In this document: one piece after another, positions 1-12,800 of the stretch
How the letters are laid out: the number at the start of each line of letters is the position of its first letter
How positions within the stretch are numbered: position 1 is the first letter of the stretch
Assembly: GCF_000499845.2 (NCBI RefSeq)
Contig: NC_023757.2
Location: 2,576,118 to 2,640,117, forward strand
DNA: 64,000 nucleotides
Reading direction: 5' to 3'
DNA from: Phaseolus vulgaris
Lineage: Eukaryota; Streptophyta; Magnoliopsida; Fabales; Fabaceae
Program-made: the position numbers and the translations under genes
Notes under the pieces: model-generated
What the model saw: only the letters and a program-made list of their open reading frames with translations
What the model was told of the DNA's origin: nothing
The model's database searches: none

Positions 1-967
1 AAATGAAGGTAATGGTGATCCACTAGTCTCCTATTGCAAGTTTCCACATCAAAAGGCAAAAGAAATTGGAAGCATTAACCTAAAAACTATGCTTTATTTT
101 ATGTTCCTGTGCTGTCCTTAGTCGTGGACCACCTTCACTCCACTACTAGAAAAATAAAGATCATGAATATGCACAAGTTTCCTATATAGCCCCAAAAGGA
201 TAGGGTAATGAGAACCACAAATATAAATATGCATAAACATACACACTACACACCTAGTTTCAACTGAAACCAAGACACTTATTAGGAGAAGCAAGGAGAG
301 AGAAGAGAGGGGTAGAGTGTGTTCCAAGACACAATCATTACATGGTCTTTGGGAAGCAGAAAGAAAGGGTGGCGTGGACATAGTCACATAGGTAAAGACT
401 ATGGAACAACGTGGGGCTTCACCAAGGAATGCAAACGCCAAAAGGGAAAGTGCAAACTATAAAAATCACCCCCCAAAAGAGGGAAAAATGTAATAAATAT
501 CAGAACTGATATATTCACAATTGGAACAGGTTCTGAACATATCATTATTAGATAAATATATGTTATAAAAATGAAGTAGTAAGTGAAAATTAAAGAAATG
601 GAAAGAGAGAAAAGGTTAAGCTAAGCTTTTTTTATCATGATGATAAGTATTCAGCCTTTCTGGTCCTTGGTCGGTCGACAAACTGTGTTGTGTTCACTCT
701 GTTGTTCTTGCTTGTGTTTCCCATCTCTTTCTCACACACACAGATAGTGCAATTATACACTTTGAACCAATGAGAAGCAACAAAAAATTAGTGTTACTTT
801 ATGAGATTATAGTATAGATTTTATGGCTATAAAGCATTATATTGTATTTTTTGGTGTGTTAGAAAGATGTCACTGGAGAGACAGCCCTGAAAGCTACATG
901 GAATGATATAGATAAAGTTGATGCCGTAAGAAGAAAGGAAAGGGGAGTAGCAGTACTCAAACAGGCT

Positions 968-976
968 CTATATATT
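968..976 (+). promoter_or_regulatory. Candidate TATA box of the TMO5-like bHLH gene
   Basis: A CTATATATT run lies about 540 bp upstream of the bHLH start codon. It is followed by a CT-rich and AG-rich stretch typical of a plant 5' leader. If used, transcription would begin near position 1000 and the leader would be about 500 nt long. TATA-like runs are common in AT-rich DNA, so this is an inference only. Confidence 0.35.
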
Positions 977-999
977 TTAGAGTGAAGAGCAAAAATAAG

Positions 1000-1507
1000 T
1001 CCAAAAAGACACAAAGCTCTATTGAAGGTAAAGGATAAAAGGGGTCATTATAACATATACTTGGCACAAGTATAAACCTACCAAGTGAAAGAGATTTGAG
1101 AGAGAGGGGACACAGAATTAAAGCTTCAAAACCCTTTGCCCTTTTCTTTCACCACCCCCACAAGACAAAGACAACATGTGATACAATCACAAGACAGAAC
1201 CACAGTCAGTCATTTTGCATCAAAGGAATTCAGGTTTGTGTCTTTTATAGTTTAGTTATAGTTCCTTCTTGCTATTTCTCCTTGTCATTGCCCATTTCAT
1301 TTTTATTCCTTGTGCAAATGAAAACAGATATGAAATATTCTTCTGGATACCCTTTTGCCTTTCAGCTCTTCTAGCTCCCTTTTTTGTAGTCAAAACAGAA
1401 AATACCCTAACCTTTCTGACATTTGAGCTCTCTTTTGACTCCATCACATATAAAGCTTTGGAGTTTGGATTACACATCTCAAAACTACACATATCATAGA
1501 GAGGGAG
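1000..1507 (+). other. Probable 5' leader of the bHLH gene, with upstream ORF and possible leader intron
   Basis: Between the candidate TATA box and the bHLH start there is a 92-codon open frame (1096-1374) that ends before the main ATG. A possible leader intron runs from a GTTTGT donor at about 1232 to a polypyrimidine-rich TTTCAG acceptor at about 1364; removing it would destroy most of that open frame. Both are predictions. The short peptide has no recognised domain and is more likely a chance frame or a regulatory upstream ORF than a protein gene. Confidence 0.35.
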
Positions 1508-4425
1508 ATGAAAAAGGAATTAGATGATCAAGGACAGAGTTCTTCTCAACCAATCAACAACAATAACAACAACATTCAAACCTACCAAGAGCACCTTCTT
1601 TTTCAAGAACAGATGCAGCAGCAGCAGCAGCAACAAAACACTGACATCTTCGGGGGTTCAAGAGGGTTAATGTTCCCTGAAATTACTATGCAACCATGGT
1701 CCATGCCTCCGGTTCACTCGTTCAACCCGGGTCCGGTTCACTACAACAACAACACCAACCCGGTCCGAGACCATCATGACCAAGCCTTCATAGTTCCTCC
1801 CACACCTTCACCCTATTCAAGCTTCTTCAGCAGAAGGGTCCCTTCTCTTCAATTTGCATACCCTTCTTCTGATCACCACCATCTAAGGATCATTTCTGAC
1901 ACCCTTGGACCCATGGTTCAACCCGGTTCAGCAGCACCCTTTGGACTCCAAGCCGAGCTAGGAAAAATGACTGCTCAAGAAATCATGGAGGCCAAGGCTC
2001 TTGCTGCATCAAAGAGTCACAGTGAAGCAGAAAGAAGACGTAGAGAGAGAATCAACAACCATCTTGCCAAGCTTCGTAGTTTACTTCCCAACACTACCAA
2101 AGTAAGTATATATATATAATGAGTTTAATTTATCTATAGTTTCAATATATAAAATCTTCATTACAATTAATTAATAAACCATTGTTAATTAACTAATATA
2201 GATTCTAAAATAGTTATCATACAATAAACAAATTTATTATATATAATGTGATTGTTTCACCTTCTAAGACCTTTCACACAGCATCATGCATAAACTATTT
2301 GCTCACATAAATCACATATGTAAGTGCATATTTGATTCACTTATTTTATAGGAAAAAAAATAGTTTTTTCTCCATAACACATGCACTAAAATTGTATCCG
2401 AACCCATATTTTCAAACATTATTGCGATTTTGTGATTAATCATGTTATTCCTAATTAAAAAAGACAACAGAAAACCTCTTATGAGATCACCCTAACATGG
2501 CTTTGTTTATAAAATAGGAGAATTTTCAACATGGTGCCTTTTATTTTTGTGTTTTCTTGATTCAGGTTTTTAAACAAAGAGAATGGTTGGTTGTAAGTCT
2601 TTCTTTGAATTAAGAGAATACTTTGTGGTTAACGTAAAACTAACCAAAATCACATGTAGCAAATAGGGTGCATGCAAACGGTCTTGTTTGTTTCTCTTAC
2701 TAAGCTTCTTTCTTTGGCTTTCCCAGTTCTTCTTTTGACTAAAGGAGGAGTGATAGCAACATTTTCTTTGTAATACTTACATAATAATGATTTTTAATTA
2801 ACAAAAGACAAGTTTGAAAGAAGAAGCATTGCATATATGTTTTGTTTTTGTATGACATGTGTGGTAGTTCCAAGGAGTTTATTAGCAGAAAAAGTGATTA
2901 AAGATGAAAGAAAGGTATTAGCAATAAGGTGGGGTTGTTGATGGCATAAAGAGGAACCAAGCAGCAGTTGAAAAAGGTAGAGATGGAAAATTGTTGCCGG
3001 ACATTGTTGATGAGTCAAACTCAGGTCGATAATGAAAAAGAAATAAAGGCAGAGAGACAAAGTAGCACCCTTTTCAGTCACACACACATGCATCCACACA
3101 CTATTCTATATACCTATCTATCTCATCTTTCTCTCTATCTACACATGCTGCATGCCACTTCCACCATTCAAAATAATACCCCCACTACTTCCATTTCATA
3201 ATCATCATCAAGCTACACCCCTACCTACCAACTTCCACACAACCCCCTCAACCTCATTTCAAACAAACAATGCACAACTTCCAACCTTTCTTATCAATCA
3301 TCACAGAATGTTAGTACTAATACCTCTCTTTAAAACATTGTTACTAAAGTAGGTATGTAATCAATAGTGGTTGATAGGGTAATGGAGTTGGATTTTGAAT
3401 TTTAAGTTGTTTTTTTAGCTAGTTATGACATACTAGGCAGTCTAAGTTTTCTTCAAGTGTATGTCTTTTTTGTTTTATAAGAGAATTGGAACACTCCTAA
3501 AGTAAACTACATTTGTTATATCTTTTCTTTCTCATAACAAAACTAAAATATGTTGTTACCATTATATACTTTATCATAACCACAATTTTCTATACACTTT
3601 AGCTCTGATTTTTAACCAAAAAAACCAGTTAAAATAAGTTTCATGCATCAGAAAAGTAGATGTTAGTAAGACTCTTAATAATTACGTCTATGTAATTCTT
3701 TATCTTAAGAATGCATCAGAATAAATTTATGCTGATGAGTGTCTGCAGCATTTTTTCTTGTCAATAAAAAGACTTCTTTATTATAACTTTACAACAATTT
3801 GGAAATGAAATCATATGATGTCACTAATATTTCATGGTTTATTGTTCTGTATAAGGATTGCGAGCAACAAAATATGTGTTATTGCTTTGTGCAGTTGCAT
3901 GTTGTTTTGACAAGTTTTATGATGTTGTTTTTGCAGACAGATAAAGCTTCGCTGCTAGCGGAAGTGATTCAGCACGTGAAGGAGCTGAAGCGCCAAACCT
4001 CCCACATAGCGGAAACCAGTGCAGTGCCAACCGAGGCAGACGAGTTGACAGTAGATGCAGCTAACGAGGATGGAAAGTTTGTGATCAAAGCCTCAATGTG
4101 CTGTGAAGATAGGTCAGATCTCTTACCAGACCTCATCAAAACGTTGAAGGCCTTGAAGCTCAGAACCCTCAAGGCTGAGATAACCTCGGTTGGTGGGCGT
4201 GTGAAGAACGTGTTAGTCATTGCTGGAGACGAAGGAACTCCAAACACCAATGAAGAACAAAGCATGCAGCAACAGCAGCAGCAACGACAATATTGTATTA
4301 CCTCAATACAAGAAACACTCAAGGCAGTGATGGAGAAGACTGCTGCTGGTGATGAATCAGCTTCTGCGAATGTTAAGCGCCAAAGGACTAACAACATCAA
4401 TTTCCTTGAACAAAGATCTTTATAA
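1508..4425 (+). CDS. bHLH transcription factor, TMO5/bHLH30-like
   Basis: Two coding exons, 1508-2101 and 3937-4425, join in phase 0 through a 1,835-bp GT-AG intron to give 360 aa. The N-terminus is rich in Asn, Gln (run near residues 36-43), His and Pro. The bHLH domain spans about residues 168-222. The DNA-contacting triad His171, Glu175, Arg179 is present, predicting E-box/G-box binding; the intron falls in the loop, after the motif LLPNTTK. An ACT-like fold (about 245-295) follows, then a second Gln run (309-314). In Arabidopsis the closest group (TMO5, T5L1/bHLH30) pairs with LONESOME HIGHWAY to drive periclinal divisions in vascular precursors and cytokinin synthesis; that role here is inferred from family. 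Length matches the family. The protein is nuclear by inference. Which paralogue it is cannot be decided without a tree. Confidence 0.93.
2102..3936 (+). other. Intron 1 of the bHLH gene
   Basis: Starts GTAAGT and ends TTTTTGCAG. It is unusually long for a plant intron and mostly AT-rich. Small open frames within it (for example 2968-3201) have no recognisable protein features. No transposon ends are visible. Confidence 0.85.
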
Positions 4426-4457
4426 TTGTTCCTAGGTAACACCACACTTTTGTTACT

Positions 4458-4517
4458 AAGGTTTTGATGTCAAAACATGTTGTCTCTAAGGTTTTGATGT
4501 CAAAACATGTTGTCTCT
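4458..4517 (+). repeat. Perfect 30-bp tandem duplication in the probable 3' UTR
   Basis: Two adjacent identical 30-bp units (4458-4487 and 4488-4517) lie 33 bp after the bHLH stop codon. Each contains a short inverted repeat, GTTTTGA then TCAAAAC, that could fold into a 7-bp stem with a 2-nt loop. The duplication is probably recent because the copies are identical. Confidence 0.9.
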
Positions 4518-6808
4518 GGAGAAAAAGAAGGATCATGCTCACTCTAATTCTTTAATACTAAACTAGAATCTTCTTCCATTTTCGACTCAAACATATTTGG
4601 TTTTTGTTAACTTAAAAGAGGTTTTCATCATTCTGAATCTCTATAACCTAACCAAGTTCATAAATACTTTTCTCTTTCAAACAACATGGTATTTTTAAAA
4701 AAGAAAAGTGGAATTCTAAGAACTAAGTTGGAGCAATAAACACGATCCAATTCATTAAATAAAGAGATATAATATATACTTTCACTGTCTCACATAAATA
4801 TCTTTGTATATTATTATTATTTTATGTATTATTCTGCATGTGATGATGAAGCAATGAGGTAATGGTATAATGTGGTTTTGTACATGTACTTGTTTGCTTG
4901 TGCTGAATCCAAAGAGAGACAAGAGGGTGGAGTTGGTTAGGGAAAGGAACAGAGAAGGATCTTTTTCGTGGGAACAGAAACCTTATATTGAACCCTAACA
5001 TGGAAAACGAGGCATTTATTGCTCTGTGGGAAGGAAAATGGCATCTGCATTAAATTCAAACATACACATACTATGTGTGGTGCAGCAACTGCAAGGAGCT
5101 GTCATTGTTTTACTATGAAGTGTTTGTACAACATGTTTGTTTGTTTTCTTGTCTTCACTCTCTATATTCAGACTTCAGAAAAAGGAGACACTGTATTTGT
5201 CCATGCCATCATCACTATCAGTACAAACTGCATGGGAGGATTCACTTCACATCACCAAATTCTTCATGAAGTTAATTACAAATTTAAATCACATAGATTA
5301 TATACATTAATTTTTATACTAATATAAAATTATTTCATTTCTCATTTTTATAGATTCTATAAATGAAAAGACATTTAATATATTATTTTTAAAATCTACT
5401 AAAATATTAACTATTTCATTAAATTTTATTGTATAAATAATATAAGAATATAATGATTAAATTCAATATTTATTAAAACTTAAATTAATATAATTTTTTT
5501 ATTTATATATACTAATAGAAACACATATATTTGTCTACTTTTTTATAATAATAAAAATTAAAATTTAACTATTATAATAATTATTAAAATAAATAAAAAA
5601 ATTCTTAAAATTTTAAAACTTGCTCATAAAAATAGTTATCAAATAAATAAATTTAATAATTTTATACTTTTATTATGAATATTTTTTTCTACAATAAATT
5701 AATAAAATCAAGTTAGTTGAGTTTAAAAAACAAAATAATAAAAAATATGTATTTAAAAAACAATTTCAAAAGAATTATACAGTTACACACACGTGTGTGT
5801 ATATATATATATATATATGTGTGTGTTTTTTAGTAATTAAAGTGATATTTCTTTATAATTACTGATTTTTTTATTCGATAATTTTATTTAAATTAAAAAT
5901 AAATTATTATTGTTATTATACATAAATTATTCTAAAATCTCCTCTTTTAATTCTTGGAGAACCAAAATAAATAAAAATTACTTACAATATTTTTATATCT
6001 CTAAATATCTTTATAATAATTATTTTAAACTTAAAGTAAACATAGAAATATATTTGGTGACACAATGGTTTAATATTCAGTTATTTTTTCAAGCAATAAC
6101 CTTAAAAGAAAGTTGCATGCTCACATTTTTTAACTAATTCATTGTACAATAATAAATTAGATCAGTATAGACTTTTATTTGTAATTGTATAATTCTATCA
6201 TTCTATATTTTTATACTTCAATATCTGACCTCTATAATTTTTATTAAATTATTAATTGTTTTGAGAGGGTTTGATTATAGTGAATGAAAACTAGCTACTT
6301 TACACTATATTTGAATCATAAAAATGTTAAATATTACATTCGATCATTTTATTACATTTTTTAGTGAGTTAGTTTACACCATAAGTTTTAATATAATTTT
6401 TATCCTTTTAACTCTAAAATATAAGTTACAAGTGGTTTAAGATTTAAAAAACATAAATTTGTTAAGTTTATGCTTGAAAGATGTGTTCTATTATAATAAA
6501 AAATAGACATTAAAATTTTCTTTAGTGGGGAGATCAGTTTTCTATAGTAGATAAATAATGGTCTCATTTGAAATACTCATCTAATATTTTTTAAGAAGAA
6601 AATTTTAATTTAATGGCAAAGAGTTAATAGATAACATTTTTTAATATTTTTATTTATAAAATTTTAACACGGTAACATTATAACTTTACACTAATCAATC
6701 AAATTGAATTCACTTAGTGATAAGAAATTTAATTTTTATTTTTTTTATATTAAGGAGATTTAAATTTATGAAATGTTGGGAAATTATTTTAAGAGACACA
6801 TTATATCC
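4518..6808. other. AT-rich intergenic DNA
   Basis: Contains the rest of the bHLH 3' region, then very AT-rich sequence. Short open frames (such as 5019-5327 and 5910-6137) show no recognisable motif or coding bias. A CA/GT plus TA microsatellite lies at 5784-5828. No gene is seen. Confidence 0.7.
5784..5828. repeat. Compound palindromic microsatellite
   Basis: ACACAC, then ACGTGTGTGT, then about ten TA repeats, then GTGTGTG. The block is largely self-complementary. Confidence 0.9.
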
Positions 6809-7164
6809 CACTAAAAAAAAATTATTAAATAAAAATAAATTTTAAAGATAAAAAATAATTAATTATTATATTTACTAAATTAGATAGTATTGTAGAAACT
6901 AAAAAGTTATTGATATTTAATTTTTTATTTATTTATAAAATTTATAAACTACTTTCGAAATTAGTATGTAATTAATTATCAAAATTTTAACTATCACTTA
7001 ATTTTAAAGTTAGTAGTTAGAACTTTGTTAGTTATTAGATACTAATTTAATTTTTTTATTAATAATAGAAATTACTTTAAATATTAATAATTGTTTTAAT
7101 TTTTATAATAATATTTAATTTAACTAATATAATAATTGATTTTTATTTAATAATTTTTTTAATG
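6809..7164. mobile_element. Degenerate CACTA-type MITE, copy A
   Basis: Begins CACTAAAAAAAAATTATTAA, resembling the ends of the better-preserved copies at 18986 and 32740. The end near 7164 (AATAATTTTTTTAATG) is a weakened version of the family terminus. The internal pattern of TTTCTAAATT and GATACTAATT-like blocks also resembles the family. Heavily diverged; ends are approximate. Confidence 0.5.
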
Positions 7165-9839
7165 CATTAAATCCATAATAATGTTAGAAAATCTTTTGAT
7201 TACCAGCTAGTGTAAATTATAGAATTTGTTTCCGATAAACTAATGTAAAGGTTCTGACTTTTAATCAGAAATTCAGATAATTCAGTCAAATATTTAACAG
7301 GACATCATGTGACTTTTAAATCATATAATCATAATTAAAGTAAATTGTTTAAAAAATATATTAATATATATATATATATATTATGTAAGAAATTAGTTTG
7401 AGAAATAATGTGAAAAATAAAGATGTGCAATAAAATTCGAGACTTAATTACTAGAACAACTGACTCTAGAAGAGGGGTTGAATAAAATCTAGATTCTTCT
7501 TGTAGAGAACTAGGCTAGATCGTCTGGTGTATAAGCATAACAAACAACGCAACAAATTTTATACTGATTCACCAAAACTCATGAGTTACATCTAGTTCTC
7601 TCTTAAGTGAATTGCTTAAAAGGTTCCACTAAATAATAAATTGATTACAAGGAGTACACAAAACACTCCTAATTGTCATGATTATACAAATCACTCCTGG
7701 TTAGATCGTTTTAGAGAGGGCATAATTTAAATTCACTAGGTTTACTTCACAAAGTGAAGAATTGCAAAGGTTTTTTCTCACCCACAAATAACACTATAAG
7801 ATCACTAGAAGATAGAAATAATTGTATAATGTAATTATGTGTTCTTCATCTTCATCTTGAGTCATTATATAGACTTGTAATATGAGTGTTGCAACTCTTC
7901 TTTAGTTAAGACATGATCTTTGCTTTATCTTCATATGATTTTTTTATGAGAATCTTCATCTACGTCGTTTTGATTAAAACCTTGATATAGAAAGGTCTTA
8001 TAAGAGTCTTCAATGTGTGCTTTTGTCTCTATGTTATGTTATAGAAACAGTTCAAATAATATTTGCATATATGACAACTAATCACAATTAAATATAAACA
8101 CCCATATAAGTTTGTTTCTTTAAGAATGTAATTATTTGACTATTTGTCATACAACATTTCCAAACTTAGAATTATAGACTTTAAAGATTATGTTTTAAAC
8201 ATTTGATTTATATTTAGAAATCATTTGATTGTCATGACTTATTATTATTTGAATTTAGATTAAGAACACTTAAGGTCTATTAGACCATCTATCATGAAAC
8301 TTGATGATACCACTTGATGGTCTATAAACCCTCTAATTGTCACAAAACACACGTTAGATTTTTCATACAAAATATTCACAGTCAAACAAGTAAATCATAT
8401 AGACTATTTGTTATCATCAAAACCCATAAATAATTTGTCGGTATTATACCATCTGAAGGGACTTAGAGGATTGAGATCATCTAGGATCTCAACATCAATA
8501 TCTTACATTCAAAGTTAAAAAAAAAAATGGTGTAGAGTTTGTTGAGAAAGTATTCATACACATAGGTAAGATTATATCTTTTTAAATAAAGTTTAATGTG
8601 TAATCATTGTTATCAAACCAAGGTTAATCTCTTTATGAACCCTTCAAAAATCATCATTACATATTCTAAAATATTTAAGAAACTCTTAAACAAAATCTCA
8701 CGAATAAAACTCAAACTAACATGTAATGATGATTATCATCTATATTAAAATTAAATATAGTTGTTAATTACTTATAATTAGCAATTGTCGAATATTTCAC
8801 TGCAAATTAAAAGTCATTATTTAAATAAATGTGAAATATGTTTTTTTTTTACTTAGCTTTATTATTGAAGATCCAAAAGTTTTTACATATACATCAATCA
8901 ATATTATAAAGACTACTCACTCAATACTTAATTATTTTTTATATTATTCATCAAGAAATTGTTAATAACAATAAGGAATTTTTTTTCTGGTGAATCTTTC
9001 TTAAATTTTGAACAACCGAGAGTTTATAGTTTATTTACTATGAGGCTCAGACACTTATCAGTGAAGTGTTCAATTTAAAAAATATTTATTGGATTTTTTA
9101 ATATTTTTGCACAATTCTAACACAATTTTAAAAAATATAAATACAATAATTTTTTAAAAACTCAAATTTATTGTATAAATTTTTATTATGATTATAAAAA
9201 TAAGGAACAAATTCTTTTGAACCCGTCATGAAAAATATCTTCATACTCCTAAAAGAATCTCAAATATACTTTAGCACATAAATATTTATTTTCAATTTAT
9301 ATAATTTAAAATTATATAATATATAGATCTGTGTCCCCGTATTCTACATTTTAGAGATTATATGTATCTTCGTGTCCGTATCCGTGTTGTGTCAGTGTCC
9401 ATATCCGTATCTGTGCTACATAGTTTATTTCCAAAAAAATTTCATAAAGCTCGAAATAGAAATTTTCCTCTTTTAAATATTTTTAAATATGAGAAAGACA
9501 ACAATCTTCCTTCTAATAATAAAAACAATATGATAAGAAAATAAAAATGATAAAACAGTTGCAGAAAATTTGAAATTAATAATATATAAAATATTCAAAA
9601 ATAAAAGTTAAACGAAAATTAAAAAATAAAAGTTAACTTTACATACCTTATAGGTGAAATAAATAATTATCCTTAAAAGTAATTTATAAAAAAATTATAT
9701 GGCACAAGGTAATCTCGATTATAAATGCAAGAATTAGACCCTTGACCGTCGATACACAGTGCAGAGCCGTCATCAAACGACCGCGTTTGGCTTGTCCCTC
9801 GTTCGGTGGCGCATCAGGGCAAGATAACACGCGTTCCGC
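7165..9839. other. Intergenic DNA with degenerate repeat, then LpxB promoter
   Basis: From about 7430 to 8540 the base composition is less AT-rich and reads like decayed non-coding retrotransposon sequence, but no protein motif or terminal repeat is visible. A (TA)n tract is at 7362-7380. At 9360-9420 a short block repeats GTGTCCGTATCCGTGT-like words. The last 120 bp (9720-9839) are CpG-rich and are the likely promoter and leader of the next gene. Confidence 0.5.
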
Positions 9840-12800
9840 ATGATGCTCTCTAATTGGATTCCTCCAATTTCGTTGGGAGCAAGAACTTTATTCAGAAGGA
9901 AATGGAATCCAAACCCAATTCCAAAGATCGTGACTCTGCAATGGTTCTCGTTTTCTTCATCCAAAGCTCCAATAGACATGGCTGCCAGAGATGGAGAACT
10001 CAGGGTTTTCCTTGTTGCCGGTGAAGTATCTGGAGATTCCATCGCTTCTCGCCTAATGGCTTCGCTTAAACTTTTCTCCCCTTTTCCTCTTCGTTTTGCT
10101 GGCGTTGGAGGGCATGTCAACTTCTTTTCCATTCTATGTAAAGTATTAGCTGAAATACACTTAGTCTCGTTTTATTTTGTGGGATTGGGTATGGTTTGTT
10201 AGGTTTGAAAACTTTTACATGATTTTGTTGTTGCAAGATGATTCTTTAATCGGTTTATAAGGGGTCAATTTGGTGACAAGTGATGTCACACCATATGCTT
10301 TAGCGCCATTTGCAACAATGCTTGTTATGTCAGCCAAGATTAATATGAATAGTACAAAAACCTAAGAGAATGATTAGTTTGGAGACCTTAGAGTAAACTA
10401 ATATTATGTGATATGATTGTGCTGTAATCTTGTGCTTTTAAGTATGTGATCAGAGGTTCAATTTTCAGAACAGTGTGTGTTGGAAATATGTCTTTAGAGA
10501 GGTTGGTATTTTTAAATGATCTTTTTGGTCCTTTGAGAGATTAGTAATTGATTTTCAGTCAAGAATATTTTGGGTTCATGACACTCTGGTAAAAAAAGTT
10601 TAAACTAGGTCACCAGAGTGATAAAATAGAAGAAAGAGAAGATGAGAGACTACAAGTGTATTTTAGTAAAGAAAACTTCTCTAATGAAATTTTGCTTCCT
10701 AGATATAAATTTAATATTTTATCAATTTCAGGGCTAAGATGGCAAGTGAAGGGTTGCAATCTCAGTTTTCTATGGAGGATATTTCGGTAATGGGACTTTG
10801 GGAGCTTTTGCCTCATCTGTATAGAATCAGAGTGAGTGCTTTGTTTATGAGATGTTTATAATTAGTGTGTGATTTCTAAACTAGAACAGTAGCTATGAGT
10901 GTTCCATTTGTTTTCCACCTAAGTTTGGATAATCTGTTCAATTTGCTATAGCTAAAGTCTTTCGATGTAGAATACGCTACCTAGTTGCTACCTGAAAAAA
11001 ATGGTTACTCGCGCGGACTGCAATTAGGACACATCACTGCTACAGTACTACTGTAACATATAAAATCAGCTTCAAATCCGAAGGGTCACATATGTTAAAT
11101 CAGAAAAAGAGAATTGGTTTATTTCCCCCAATAATGAATCATTTCTGGATATAGTGAAATGCTACGGCTGTTAACATACTGGGACATTTTCATTTATATT
11201 TATACAGTAATAAAAGTTTAGAAAACAAAAGTAGTGTTAAAGACAGATAAGACATTCAAAGTGTCCATGAAGTGGCTTTCCTATATCATTTTCAACATGG
11301 ATGCTACACAATGTATAGCTATAATGGAAAATGTTTGTTGTTCCTTGATTCATTTTCAACTATTATTATTCTAGGGATATCTGATAATTTTTTTCTATAT
11401 TTTGAACTACATTTGAAGCATATGTATATGAATTTTTACCTGTTACACATGTGAATTACATGTGGTTCTGTTAATTTTCAGGTGAAACTAAAGGAAACTG
11501 TTCAAGCAGCTGTTCTATTTGAACCTCATGTTGTATTAACTGTTGATTCTAAGGGCTTTTCTTTTCGGTTCTTGAAACAGCTTAGAGGTACTACTAACCC
11601 ACTCTCCTTACTGGAATAACTTCTGCACCTGTGGTCTTAGAGTTATGTTTTATACAAATGGGGAATGCCTTTTGCAGCTAGATACAGTCAGAAAAAGTTG
11701 GATTTTCCATCACACTTTCACTATGTAGCACCATCATTCTGGGCATGGAAAGGAGGTGAAGCAAGACTCAGAGGACTAGCAGAATTCGTGGATCATCTAT
11801 TGTGCATACTTCCAAATGAGGACAAAATATGTAGATTGAATGGATTGTATGCAACAGCTGTTGGGCATCCGGTCCTGGAAGATGTTCTGGAATTGAATTT
11901 GGTATGAGATTGGGATATTTGGCAATTCTTACTAGCTTTGTCGTGAAGCTTGTATGCCTTTATTAGAGACTTTATGGATTATTAAGTCATTTTTTTTATT
12001 TTTATCTCTTCAATACGAAGCCAAATTTTGTTTGACCTTTGGATTTCTGATTCTTCCATAATCCTGACCCATCAAAAACTTATTAAAGTAGTAACCAAAA
12101 CTTGTCCTTCTTCATCCTTATTATATTTTGATTTGGTCCAGATTTCTTGATTTGTTTTCCCCTAATTTTGCATAGTTTATATTTCCAGAGAAACAATTCC
12201 TCAATTCATGAATGGAGGGCTGAAGGAAATGCTGAAGACTTCCGAAATAAGTATGCAGTGCCAGCAGGTACTTCTAATAAAATGAAATTCAAGAACTTCA
12301 CATATTTAACTTCAAGAAAAGTTAGCTTAATTATTGTTTCTGACTTTTTGTTACTCTGTATGACCTCATGTTTAGCATTTCGTTAGTTTAAATTTTGCTT
12401 TCTTGCTCTGGTGGATATTTGCGTTAGCATAATTCCCCAAATTCTAGATATTGGAGCAGAAGTTATAGTTTAAAAAGAAAAGTCATATGAAAACCGTTTT
12501 CTGGATATTGTTTGTACTATTTTGCTTAACTTTGAAAGTTTGAAGCCATAATTTGCTGTATCATCACGTCAATTTTAACTTGAAAAGGAGCCACTGTCAT
12601 TAGCTTACTTCCTGGAAGCAGAGTGCAAGAAGTTCGTCGGATGCTTCCCATCTTTTCAGATACGTTGGAGCTGATGAAAGACTCAGTTCCACAGTTGATG
12701 ACAGTCATTCATGTAGCACCTAATGAGCATGTGGAAAATTTCATAGCTGGTGCTATTCATAGATGGCCTGTGCCAGTTATATTGATTCCAGGTGGAACAA

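Noticed and set aside
3969..4445. 158-aa minus-strand ORF
   Set aside because: Shadow of bHLH exon 2; its Cys run is the complement of the CAG repeat.
5019..5327. 102-aa ORF downstream of the bHLH gene
   Set aside because: No motif, no splice or coding signals, weak context; probably chance.
9773..10132. 119-aa minus-strand ORF at the LPXB start
   Set aside because: Shadow of LPXB exon 1.
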